The translations under genes and the position numbers were made by a program. The notes under the pieces are model-generated. The model saw only the letters and a list, made by a program, of their open reading frames with translations, was not told the origin of the DNA and ran no database searches. From contig CAJXZM010000033.1 in NCBI GenBank assembly GCA_913063125.1, positions 1 to 44,002 of the forward strand: DNA of 44,002 nucleotides. Reading direction: 5' to 3'. Positions 17,213 through 24,592 of this stretch are shown here, piece by piece. The stretch's first letter is position 1; every line of letters starts with the position of its first letter. The DNA is from an uncultured Gammaproteobacteria bacterium (GTDB taxonomy: Bacteria > Pseudomonadota > Gammaproteobacteria > Pseudomonadales > Ketobacteraceae).

Positions 17213-18301
17213 ATGACAATGCAAAAAACACTACTCATCTTCGTAAGTGCATTACTGTTCTCTCTAAGTTCAGGGGTTCAGGCGACGCCGCACTCAGGTT
17301 ACGTGGCGCAGGCTAGTTACCCTTCAGCGCCAACTAATGATTGCGCATGGTGGAATGTAGTGTGTCAGGGGGCTTATACAATCAACTACGCGGCATACTT
17401 GCTGGATGTTGCTGCAGTTGATCAGCAAAACTATGATAACCGTTACAACACAGCTTACCCTATTGTCTTGGTTCACGGCGTTTCTGGTTTTGATCAGATC
17501 TTAGGACTTGTTGAATATTTTCAGGGGATTCCTGCTGAACTACGCGGTGGAAATGCGGTGGTTTATACGCCGAATGTGACGGCTTGGGAGGATGCGGATG
17601 TGCGCGGAGAGCAGCTTCTGGCTTATATTCAGAATACAGTATTACCTGAGACTGGCGCTTCGAAAGTGAATCTTATTGGCCATAGTCTAGGCGGGCCTAC
17701 TGCTCGGTATGTGTCAGGGGTACGACCTGACCTAGTTGCTTCAGTAACAACGGTGAACGGTGCAAACTATGGTTCTGGTTTTGCTGACTGGGGGATAGAT
17801 AACTTGCTAGGAACGCCTGCTGAGGGCCCAGTGTTGGCACTTCTTAACCTTTCAGGCGATATCCTCGATGCATTGTCAGGAAACGTTGAATATGACCAAG
17901 ATGCGTTGGAAACGGTTTTGTTTCTGTCCTCTGATAGAGCTAACGCCTTTAATGATCGGTTTCCTGCAGGTAAACCTACCAGCTATTGTGGTGAAGGCCC
18001 AAGCTATGATAACGGTGTTCACTTTTTCTCATGGGGCAGTCACGGTACAGTGACGAATGTACTTGACGTAAGTGATGCTCTGCTCGCACTCACAGGAGCG
18101 CTAGGTTATTGGAATGGCGAACAGCATGACGGCCTTCTTCAAGTATGTTCTATGCATTGGGGTGACGTGATTAGAGACGATTATACGATGAATCACTTAG
18201 ATGCCACCAATATGTTGTTTGGGTTAAACAATATTCTTGAAACGAGTCCAAAAACCTTGTTTGATAATCAAGCGAGTCGGCTAAGAGGGATGAGTTTGTA
18301 A
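17213..18301 (+). CDS. lipA: Secreted triacylglycerol lipase, foldase-dependent (family I)
   Basis: An extracellular lipase of 362 residues from ATG 17213. That start gives a signal peptide (MTMQKTLLIFVSALLFSLSS, cleavage near VQA/TP) and has AAAGG eight bases upstream; the open frame 31 codons further is probably untranslated. The N-terminal YPIVLVHGVSGFD strand carries the oxyanion hole, GHSLGG is the nucleophile elbow, HDGLLQVCS supplies the Asp and MNHLDATNM the His. Cysteines in SYCGEGPSY and LQVCSMHW are placed for the single disulfide of Pseudomonas-type lipases. It hydrolyses long-chain triacylglycerols after secretion. It differs from most relatives in being transcribed away from its foldase gene. 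Confidence 0.93.
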   Translation: MTMQKTLLIFVSALLFSLSSGVQATPHSGYVAQASYPSAPTNDCAWWNVVCQGAYTINYAAYLLDVAAVDQQNYDNRYNTAYPIVLVHGVSGFDQILGLVEYFQGIPAELRGGNAVVYTPNVTAWEDADVRGEQLLAYIQNTVLPETGASKVNLIGHSLGGPTARYVSGVRPDLVASVTTVNGANYGSGFADWGIDNLLGTPAEGPVLALLNLSGDILDALSGNVEYDQDALETVLFLSSDRANAFNDRFPAGKPTSYCGEGPSYDNGVHFFSWGSHGTVTNVLDVSDALLALTGALGYWNGEQHDGLLQVCSMHWGDVIRDDYTMNHLDATNMLFGLNNILETSPKTLFDNQASRLRGMSL

Positions 18302-18330
18302 TGTAATTACTGACAATAAAAATATCAGGT

Positions 18331-18383
18331 TTAAACAATAAAAGGGCCGATTCATAAAGTGAATTGGCCCTTTTATTGTTTAA
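18331..18383. terminator. Strong hairpin terminator after the lipase
   Basis: A 23-base stem with one G-T pair (arms 18331-18353 and 18361-18383, core AAAAGGGCC/GGCCCTTTT) and a seven-base loop. A-rich left and T-rich right arms make it usable on either strand. It lies 29 bp after the lipase stop. Confidence 0.85.
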
Positions 18384-18436
18384 AGAATGCGTGCCCCTTG
18401 GATTAAAGATCTAGCGTCTTCCTAAAGTCAGTATAA

Positions 18437-18655
18437 ATGGAGTATGCTTATGACCTTATTGGCAGGCTTAAACAACAAAGCTACAAAGCAAGACTGGTGA
18501 AACGCAAACACATACCCAAGGCACTAGAAAAGACACGGCCACTAGGGTTGCCCGTGTTTGAAGATAAACAGCTACAGACCACCGCCTCCGATTTATTGAG
18601 TGCGATCTATGAGCAGGAATTTCAAATCGGCAGCTTTATAAACGATACAGACTGA
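18437..18655 (+). pseudogene. Group II intron reverse transcriptase/maturase fragment
   Basis: The 72-codon frame reads like the start of an LtrA-type reverse-transcriptase domain: SYKARLVKRKHIPKALEKTR, then PLGLPVFEDKQLQTTASDLL, then AIYEQEFQIGSF. These match blocks RT-1/2 (RRVYIPK...RPLGIPTVEDK...AIYEQDF). The YADD catalytic block, maturase domain and ribozyme are absent. It is a short relic left by a group II intron next to the lipase terminator. Confidence 0.82.
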
Positions 18656-18705
18656 GGGTGATTTGATGCCCGAAATTTGAAAGCCAATATTTAGGGACGT
18701 AGATG

Positions 18706-18740
18706 GCGTTAGGCCTGCGACTGCACCGCAGGGCTAACGC
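18706..18740. repeat. Inverted repeat just downstream of the recombinase gene
   Basis: Fourteen-base arms GCGTTAGGCCTGCG (18706-18719) and CGCAGGGCTAACGC (18727-18740), with one mismatch, enclose a seven-base loop. It begins 14 bp after the stop of the minus-strand recombinase. The outer ends carry GTTAGGC and its near complement GGCTAAC, the same heptamers as integron core sites but in the opposite arrangement. It could be the recombinase terminator or its recombination site; no T tract follows. Confidence 0.6.
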
Positions 18741-18753
18741 TTTACAAAGATCG

Positions 18754-19377
18754 CTATATGTCGGTTTGCTCCGACATTTCCAAAGCATCATCAACATCGA
18801 CCCCCAAATATCGAACTGTACTTTCAAGTTTCTTGTGACCTAACAGGAGCTGTATGGCACGGAGATTTTTTGTCCTCTTATATATAATCGATGCTTTGGT
18901 ACGTCTTAGCGTATGAGTGCCGTAGACTGTCGAATCTAACCCAATACTTTCAACCCATGATCCAACGATGCGCGCATACTGTCTGGTTGATAAGTGAGCT
19001 GAGCTTTTCATCCGGCTCCAGAATAGATAATCACCCCCTAGTAAATCCTTGGACTTTATCCACTTTTCTAGCGACACTCTTGTTTTCTTGGTGATTTCAA
19101 ACTGGACTGGTTGCTTTGTCTTCTTTTGAATCACCATCGCCCTTGATTGAACTTTACCTGCATGCGACACATCGTTAACTTTTAAGCTGGTTAGGTCGCA
19201 AGCACGTAGCTTACTATCGATTGCTAAGTTGAATAGCACAAGGTCCCTAAGGTTTTCGGTTAATTCCAGGCGAATCCTAATTGCCCATATTTCTTCGAGT
19301 TTAAGGGGAAGCTTTTGGCCTACAAGCTTCCCCTTGTTCCACACTTCTTTTTGAGATGAAATGGTCTGTATATTCAT
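18754..19377 (-). CDS. Small stand-alone tyrosine recombinase
   Basis: A 207-residue recombinase consisting essentially of the catalytic domain. The R-H-x-x-R-H-Y residues are present: Arg in DSKLRACDLTSLKV near 53, HTLRR near 151-155, LGHKKLES near 174-180 and Tyr in TVRYLGVD near 185. The N-terminal core-binding (SAM-like) domain of full-length integrases is missing, and residues 1-40 are an unrelated basic segment. Such short recombinases are common single genes in gammaproteobacteria and mark mobile or formerly mobile DNA. The catalytic set is complete, so it may be active. No attachment site was proven. Confidence 0.88.
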   Translation of the reverse strand: MNIQTISSQKEVWNKGKLVGQKLPLKLEEIWAIRIRLELTENLRDLVLFNLAIDSKLRACDLTSLKVNDVSHAGKVQSRAMVIQKKTKQPVQFEITKKTRVSLEKWIKSKDLLGGDYLFWSRMKSSAHLSTRQYARIVGSWVESIGLDSTVYGTHTLRRTKASIIYKRTKNLRAIQLLLGHKKLESTVRYLGVDVDDALEMSEQTDI

Positions 19378-19805
19378 GATACAAGCTCCGTCAGTGTTAC
19401 TGGAACTATCAGTATGCTCCTGTACGTATAGAAACTCTCAAAAGTGGCAGTGTATGAATCAAGCATTGGATTGATTGTCTTACCGATGTAGGCTCAGAAG
19501 CCTGCCGTTAACGGACCCTTGGCTTGATTGACAAAAATAAGGAGGCTGCGGTTATCCATGTTTATAAAGCAGCCGGTTGGACTATCTGTATGTTAGCTGC
19601 TTCTTTCGTAACGTTGGGGGGGGCTTCTATAGAAAGATATCATTGACGCCCTCTAATCAGACGTTCGAAACATTACTGATAGCCCATGCTTTAACGCTTG
19701 CGAGCAGTTCAACGCTTTAGCTGCGTAAGTCGAAAACCGTTTTACTGCTTTTCACGGTAATCTAACTATTTGCGACGGTACTTTTTAAGCCATTGGTGTT
19801 GCTTT
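19378..19805. other. Intergenic region, no gene recognised
   Basis: This 428-bp stretch lies between the recombinase and the GlxA-type regulator. It contains a run of eight G (19616-19623) and short imperfect inverted repeats such as GCTGCGG...CAGCCGG near 19545-19575. No reading frame resembles a known protein. Confidence 0.5.
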
Positions 19806-20783
19806 CTATAAGGCTGAGTATCGGCTGCGGTAATTTGTTGGTGTAAGTAATGTATAGCGTTTAAACAGTTGCCGAAAGTGACTTTCATTATTGTAGCCTA
19901 CCTGATAAGCCACTTGATCAATTTGAAGGTGAGTGGTTTCTAATATATTTTTTGCCGCTTCAATTCTCAGTTTTTGTAAATAGATTAATGGTGTATTGCC
20001 GCTGGCAAGTTTAAACCGGCGCTTAAAATTCCTTGGGCTCATACTATGATGCTTTGCAAGGTCATCTAAATTTACATTATTCTGATAGTGATTATCTAAC
20101 CACTGTTGTATTTTATCTATTTGTTCATCTTGGTGCATACGGTGGTGCTGCAAGCCAGCAAAAGGAACTTGGGATACACGACCTGTTTCGAGTAACAATG
20201 CATTTGCACACTGCTTTGCCATTTGTTTTCCGCATATCTTTGCGACCAAATGCAACGCTAAGTCGTTGCCGGCATAACCTCCACCGCTGGTAATTAGCTG
20301 TCCATGATCAATTATTATTTGATCCATTTCCACTTTTACCAATGGATATATTTTTTGCAATATTTCTACCATTCCCCAGTGTGTGGAGGCCCTCTTTCTG
20401 GCTAACAAGCCTGTCGCAGCAAGCAAGGCCAGCCCCGTACAAATCGAGCCAAGAGTTGCACCTTGTGTGTATTGTTGATTAAGCCAAGGTGTGATAGCTC
20501 GGTTCTGATCCAAAGCAGCTTCAATATCTTCTCCGCAAGAAGTGAGCAAGATAATATCAGCTTGTTCAATATCAAAAATGCAGATATCCGGCTGAATGAC
20601 TAAACCCGTGTGTGTTGTAACCGGCTTGCCATCGATTGAGGCAACCACCACCTGGAAACGAAGGTCAAGTGGTGTTCCGGTAAGGTAATTCCAGATGCCG
20701 CCCGTATAAGCAAAAACCTCCAAAGGCCCAACTACTGTAGATGCAAAGCCATTATTCACCGCAAATAATACCACTTTCCGCAT
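19806..20783 (-). CDS. GlxA-family AraC-type transcriptional regulator
   Basis: A 325-residue regulator with an N-terminal DJ-1/PfpI (class-I amidotransferase-like) sensor domain and a C-terminal AraC helix-turn-helix. The sensor has the elbow GSICTGLALLAATGLLA and the following RASTHWG typical of GlxA proteins. The DNA-binding part (about 225-320) shows DDLAKHHSMSPRNFKRRFK and the second helix DQVAYQVGYNNESHFRQLFK. Members usually act as activators responding to small metabolites such as carnitine, glycine betaine or arginine derivatives; the ligand here is unknown. It is divergent from the small membrane protein gene with a palindrome between them. Confidence 0.9.
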   Translation of the reverse strand: MRKVVLFAVNNGFASTVVGPLEVFAYTGGIWNYLTGTPLDLRFQVVVASIDGKPVTTHTGLVIQPDICIFDIEQADIILLTSCGEDIEAALDQNRAITPWLNQQYTQGATLGSICTGLALLAATGLLARKRASTHWGMVEILQKIYPLVKVEMDQIIIDHGQLITSGGGYAGNDLALHLVAKICGKQMAKQCANALLLETGRVSQVPFAGLQHHRMHQDEQIDKIQQWLDNHYQNNVNLDDLAKHHSMSPRNFKRRFKLASGNTPLIYLQKLRIEAAKNILETTHLQIDQVAYQVGYNNESHFRQLFKRYTLLTPTNYRSRYSAL

Positions 20784-20829
20784 AGATCTCCTGTCAAAAT
20801 GAAATGCTTGTCATAAATGCATACGGATG

Positions 20830-20845
20830 CTGTCATATATGACAG
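20830..20845. promoter_or_regulatory. 16-bp palindromic operator candidate
   Basis: A perfect palindrome CTGTCATATATGACAG lies between two divergent genes, 47 bp from the regulator start and 108 bp from the membrane-protein start. A related half site, TTGTCATAAATG, is at 20808-20819. Position fits autoregulation and control of the neighbour by the GlxA-type protein, although AraC proteins usually bind direct repeats, so another regulator could use it. Confidence 0.5.
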
Positions 20846-20953
20846 TATATATCCATTGTTAAGATACGTATAGTAACGCTCAGCCGGCCCGGTGCATGGG
20901 TAAACGAAATGGTCACCACATCAATGGTAAATATAAACCAGGAGCAAGAAGTA

Positions 20954-21349
20954 ATGAGCAGTAAAATCATTGGGAGTAGCCTTCACGGGGTTTTAGATTA
21001 TTTGTTAGCTATTTCCTGCATAGCATATTCATGGCTGTCTGGCCTATATTTTGATAGCCCAGGAGCATTCTATGTGTCAATTGGATGCAGTGTCTTTTTT
21101 GTAATGCAGGCACTCTTTACTCAGTTTAAACCAAGCATATTCAAAGTTATTCCGATGAATATTCATTTGTGGAATGACCTATGTGCAGCAGGTGTATTTC
21201 TTATAACTCCATTTATTTTCGGGCTTACTGGCTTACATGTGATTTATTTCATTGCAGTTGCAATAGGTATAATTTATGTGGGTTTCAAGACGCGTAAGGA
21301 CGGCTTATTTACTTGGGATTTAAAAGATATCTGGGAGGGTAGACCTTAA
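20954..21349 (+). CDS. Small four-helix membrane protein (SPW-repeat-like)
   Basis: A membrane protein of 131 residues from ATG 20954. This start is preferred because AGGAG lies about ten bases upstream; the frame is open 15 codons further. Four hydrophobic helices are visible, roughly 10-30, 36-56, 69-92 and 93-113. The phrases HGVLDYLLAISCIAYSWLSG and HLWNDLCAAGVFLITPFIFG have the two-fold look of SPW-repeat or DoxX-like small membrane proteins. No function is known for such proteins. Control by the divergent regulator is likely from layout. Confidence 0.75.
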   Translation: MSSKIIGSSLHGVLDYLLAISCIAYSWLSGLYFDSPGAFYVSIGCSVFFVMQALFTQFKPSIFKVIPMNIHLWNDLCAAGVFLITPFIFGLTGLHVIYFIAVAIGIIYVGFKTRKDGLFTWDLKDIWEGRP

Positions 21350-21807
21350 GCACAGATAAGGCCTACAGTCTTTAGCAACGCTTGACAGTGTAGAGGCACA
21401 GTGAATTTGGCCGACCAACAAGAGAAGCTGGTAAAACTCACTTTCAAATTCAGGGCCACCAACAAAGCTTGGAATGACTGCTTTGACGAATTCAATGGTA
21501 TCTCTCAATAGGATTCGATGAGCCGAATTGCAATATAGTGCTCCCCTAGGCACCGACACCCCAAACGACAGCTTTATAAACTCAACGGCCTTTTTGAGTT
21601 ATGGTGATTCTGTTTTTAGAGCGATTTCTCATTGACCATAATGGGAGTGGAGCAAACTTTTGACCCCAGATGAGGCTAGCTGGTGCGTTCACAGAGACAT
21701 ATAAGCGAAATACAGCGACAAGTCTACGGACCCCGCCGACAAGGCGAACAAAACGGTATAATAATGAAAGCTTCTGCATCAATCGAGGCAGTGCCCAACA
21801 TTGAAAT
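21350..21807. other. Intergenic region with a short hairpin
   Basis: No protein-coding gene is supported here. A seven-base inverted repeat AACTCAA...TTGAGTT around 21579-21600 could end transcription from either side. A minus-strand frame across 21320-21559 contains EFVKAVIPSFVGGPEFESEF, which has protein-like composition but no recognised family; it may be a relic. Confidence 0.4.
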
Positions 21808-22143
21808 CTAGCTACTACTCGACTCTGGGTTTTCATTAACCATACCCTGTAGCTTATCAAGAAGCTCGCATCTCTGCTCATTATCGAGCTTGTCAAGCAA
21901 ACAAACTATATCCGCTGTGATATCTGATTCACAAAAGAAGAATGCCACAGGCACTCCAAGCTCCTCAGCGATCCTGCTAAGTGTCTTGTAGTCTGGGCTA
22001 TGCCGGCCCTTCTCATAATGGTTCATTCGGCTGCTGGCTGAGCTAGGCTCCATACCAAGCTGGATTCCCAGCTGTCGCTGACTAATCCCTTTATTGGTTC
22101 GGGCTTGTAAAAGTCGTTTGGTGATAGGGCTGGAATTTGGCAA
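21808..22143 (-). CDS. XRE-family transcriptional regulator
   Basis: A 111-residue DNA-binding protein. The N-terminal lambda-repressor-like helix-turn-helix (about 8-66) reads RLLQARTNKGISQRQLGIQL followed by SRMNHYEKGRHSPDYKTLSR and AEELGVPVAFFFCES. The rest is a short acidic tail with DKLDNEQRCELLDKLQ, a dimerisation-like helix. It is divergent from the winged-helix and helicase genes. Two 15-bp CTTAG...CTAAG palindromes lie in the shared control region, so it probably represses itself and that pair. Confidence 0.9.
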   Translation of the reverse strand: MPNSSPITKRLLQARTNKGISQRQLGIQLGMEPSSASSRMNHYEKGRHSPDYKTLSRIAEELGVPVAFFFCESDITADIVCLLDKLDNEQRCELLDKLQGMVNENPESSSS

Positions 22144-22171
22144 AATTTCATTTTCTATGAGGCCTTAAGTG

Positions 22172-22220
22172 CTTAGATTGTCTAAGTATATTGTCTACTG
22201 GTATACTTAGGAATCCTAAG
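22172..22220. promoter_or_regulatory. Twin operator-like palindromes (XRE/helicase divergent region)
   Basis: CTTAGATTGTCTAAG (22172-22186) and CTTAGGAATCCTAAG (22206-22220) share CTTAG-N5-CTAAG. Their centres are 34 bp apart, about three helical turns, so two repressor dimers would sit on one DNA face. They fill the gap between the XRE gene and the plus-strand pair. Binding by the XRE protein is inferred from position and symmetry. Confidence 0.65.
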
Positions 22221-22274
22221 CATGCTTTTTCTATAAAAAGCGATCACTTCATAGACAGCCAGATTCAATAAACA

Positions 22275-22796
22275 ATGGTAAAAATTAGGTTAAGACCAGA
22301 ATTACTCGCACTGCTAACATCGGGAAAGATTGAAACCTTTAGCGCCGCTGAACTGACAGTAGCGTATACCCAGCTCCCGAACGGTAAGGAGCTAACTAAG
22401 CAAGCGGCAAAGCAATTTATACTAAGGAACCTAAAAAGGCTTGAAACAAAAGGTTATCTAGAAGACGTTACGACTCCTGCCTCGTCAACGACAAGATATC
22501 GCCTGGCTAGTAACTTCAACAGGAGTTGCGTCATTGTCGGAAAGCCTCACCTATCGACCAACGATGAAAACACCCCCGCCACTGTGAATTTTGAGGCTAA
22601 CTTAAGAGATAAGTTAAAAAACCAAAAGCAGGAGCTTGGCTCGATCATTGGCGAAATAGAGGAATACGAGCTTATCAGTAATGAGATTCCACTAGAGCGA
22701 GATTATATCCAAGGCTTATACAATAAAGCGCGAGACCGATACTCTAAAACAATTGGCCGCATTCGCGCACTTGAATCCCTAATTTCTCACCACTAG
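22275..22796 (+). CDS. Winged-helix-like protein of unknown function with C-terminal coiled coil
   Basis: A 173-residue protein with no family recognised. Residues 1-75 look like a winged-helix DNA-binding unit (FSAAELTVAYTQLP..., then LKRLETKGYLEDV, a typical wing preceded by a recognition helix). Residues about 105-173 are charged and helical (NLRDKLKNQKQELGSIIGEI, IGRIRALESL) and probably form a coiled coil. The gene ends 11 bp before the helicase gene, so the two are surely one operon. A DNA-targeting or regulatory partner of the helicase is the simplest reading (inference). Confidence 0.75.
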   Translation: MVKIRLRPELLALLTSGKIETFSAAELTVAYTQLPNGKELTKQAAKQFILRNLKRLETKGYLEDVTTPASSTTRYRLASNFNRSCVIVGKPHLSTNDENTPATVNFEANLRDKLKNQKQELGSIIGEIEEYELISNEIPLERDYIQGLYNKARDRYSKTIGRIRALESLISHH

Positions 22797-22807
22797 ACCC
22801 TTAGCTT

Positions 22808-24208
22808 ATGAAGTTACGTCAATGGCAAGCCGAGTGCATTAATTTGGCATACCAACAATACCTCTCTGACAACACACATTTTATGTGCCTTGCTACGCCA
22901 GGTTCAGGCAAGACAATGGCTGCATCCCGGCTGGCAAAACAGCTGTTTGATGGCAATCACATTGATCTGGTGATATGCCTATCTCCATCACTGATTGTCG
23001 CAGGTGATTTCAAAGAAGAACTTGAAACACAAACGGGTAAGCGCCTGGACGGAAAATTGGGGGCTAATGGTTGCTCGTTAACCTATCAAGCAATGTTGGC
23101 TTTAAATGATGAGTTTTGGGAGCTGTTGGCGGATTTTCGTGTTTTTGTTATTTTTGATGAAATCCATCACTGCGCTGGTGGTGATTTACATAACGCCAAT
23201 GCATGGGGCGAACGTATAATTTCCGAAATCCAAGGAAAGGCTTCCTTTACATTAGCTCTTACGGGTACACCATGGCGCTCAGATAAAGTCCCCATTGCAC
23301 TGGCAAAGTATTGTGAGGACCAGCACATACATTGCGACTACAGTTATGGATTAAACCAGGCTATAACTGACGGAGTATGTCGTAGACCTAAAATAACCTT
23401 AATCGATAACGACAAAATTTCCCTGAAACAAGGTGATGACACCAATCATTACAACTCATTCGCAGACCTACTTGAAAAGTCAGACTGCAGTTATCAAGAC
23501 TTGGTCGAAAGCGAAGCTTTAATGACCTACATGATTCGCAAAGCTAATAACAAATTGGACCAACTGCGAAAAATCGCCCCTGATGCAGGAGGCCTAATAG
23601 TTGCTACATCAGTAGCTCACGCCAGGCAAATCTATCACTTACTTGAAACGAAATTTAATGAAAATGCTGATATTGCCACTTATCAGGAAGATGATCCGTT
23701 ATCCATAATAAAAAAATATAAACATTCGACAAACAAGTGGATTATTTCGGTCGGAATGATCAGCGAAGGCACAAACATCCCTAGACTACATGTTTGCTGC
23801 CATTTAACACGCGTTAAGACAGAGCTGCATTTTCGACAAGTATTAGGACGTATATTGAGAGTAAACTCTGTGTTAGCAGAAGAAGGTTTTCTCTATATTT
23901 CAGCCGAATCGACGCTTATCGAATATGCGCACCGAGTAGCGGAGGATATCCCGAAAGAGAACATTGTAGACTTTGATTATATGCAATCCTCAGCACCAGA
24001 AAATCGCGTTAAACCGGTCATTCACCCCCTTAATAAGAAAAAACATGAACTGTCTTTCAATGATGTTGCAGCGAATGATCCCATTTCCAAAAAACAAATA
24101 AATAGTGATTCTATTCTATCGAGATCATACGAAGCGACACTGAACATATTTGGCCGATTTATTTGCGAGGAATTATCGTATAATGAACAGGTTATACGGT
24201 TTCGTTAA
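22808..24208 (+). CDS. SF2 DEAD/DEAH-type helicase
   Basis: A 466-residue SF2 ATPase. Visible motifs are the Q-like LRQWQAECI, motif I LATPGSGKT, motif II FDEIHHC (DEIH), motif III LALTGTPWRSD, motif V-like SVGMISEGTNIPRLHVC and motif VI FRQVLGRILRV. This is the minimal two-RecA-domain core of the type I and type III restriction-like group, with only a short extra C-terminal tail (about 395-466) and no nuclease domain. It forms an operon with the upstream winged-helix gene under apparent XRE control. Such isolated helicase pairs occur on genomic islands; a role in anti-phage defence or element maintenance is plausible but unproven. Confidence 0.88.
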   Translation: MKLRQWQAECINLAYQQYLSDNTHFMCLATPGSGKTMAASRLAKQLFDGNHIDLVICLSPSLIVAGDFKEELETQTGKRLDGKLGANGCSLTYQAMLALNDEFWELLADFRVFVIFDEIHHCAGGDLHNANAWGERIISEIQGKASFTLALTGTPWRSDKVPIALAKYCEDQHIHCDYSYGLNQAITDGVCRRPKITLIDNDKISLKQGDDTNHYNSFADLLEKSDCSYQDLVESEALMTYMIRKANNKLDQLRKIAPDAGGLIVATSVAHARQIYHLLETKFNENADIATYQEDDPLSIIKKYKHSTNKWIISVGMISEGTNIPRLHVCCHLTRVKTELHFRQVLGRILRVNSVLAEEGFLYISAESTLIEYAHRVAEDIPKENIVDFDYMQSSAPENRVKPVIHPLNKKKHELSFNDVAANDPISKKQINSDSILSRSYEATLNIFGRFICEELSYNEQVIRFR

Positions 24209-24313
24209 GTTTCAAAGAAAGACTACTCTAATTGTTTAGAATGCATCTAAACGGTAAATGTCAGTAAAATGGAGCGTCAATTGATCGTTTCGTAGAAAGG
24301 GCGAATCACCTTG

Positions 24314-24592
24314 CTAAAAGGTCGTTTTTTTATGCCTAGGGGTGAGATATTGGGGTTTTTCTTTTCCAGCCTCATTGAGATGTAGCTCACTCATCACTTT
24401 CGCCCAAAGCGCTGTTGCAGCACTAGCAAATATCCACATCAATAGTGGCCACTCAACCCAGGTTGGAATCCCTAACCAACCGGTAAGGCCCGTATCGACA
24501 GACAACAATGAAATACATAAACTAAAACAGATTAAACTGATGTACGTAAAAATTGGATAAAAAAATTCCCATATCTTTCTATTCTTTGACAT
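24314..24592 (-). CDS. Small membrane protein, two helices, unknown function
   Basis: A 92-residue protein with two clear hydrophobic segments: about 13-33 (FTYISLICFSLCISLLSV) and 43-65 (WVEWPLLMWIFASAATALWA). The tail is charged (ELHLNEAGKEKPQYLTPRHK). Composition and helix placement look like a real inner-membrane protein rather than a shadow frame. It is convergent with the helicase gene. No family is recognised. Confidence 0.55.
   Translation of the reverse strand: MSKNRKIWEFFYPIFTYISLICFSLCISLLSVDTGLTGWLGIPTWVEWPLLMWIFASAATALWAKVMSELHLNEAGKEKPQYLTPRHKKTTF

Noticed and set aside
18754..19377. Integron integrase (IntI)
   Set aside because: The protein is only 207 residues, lacks the N-terminal domain, and no IntI-specific insert near the second catalytic region is visible.
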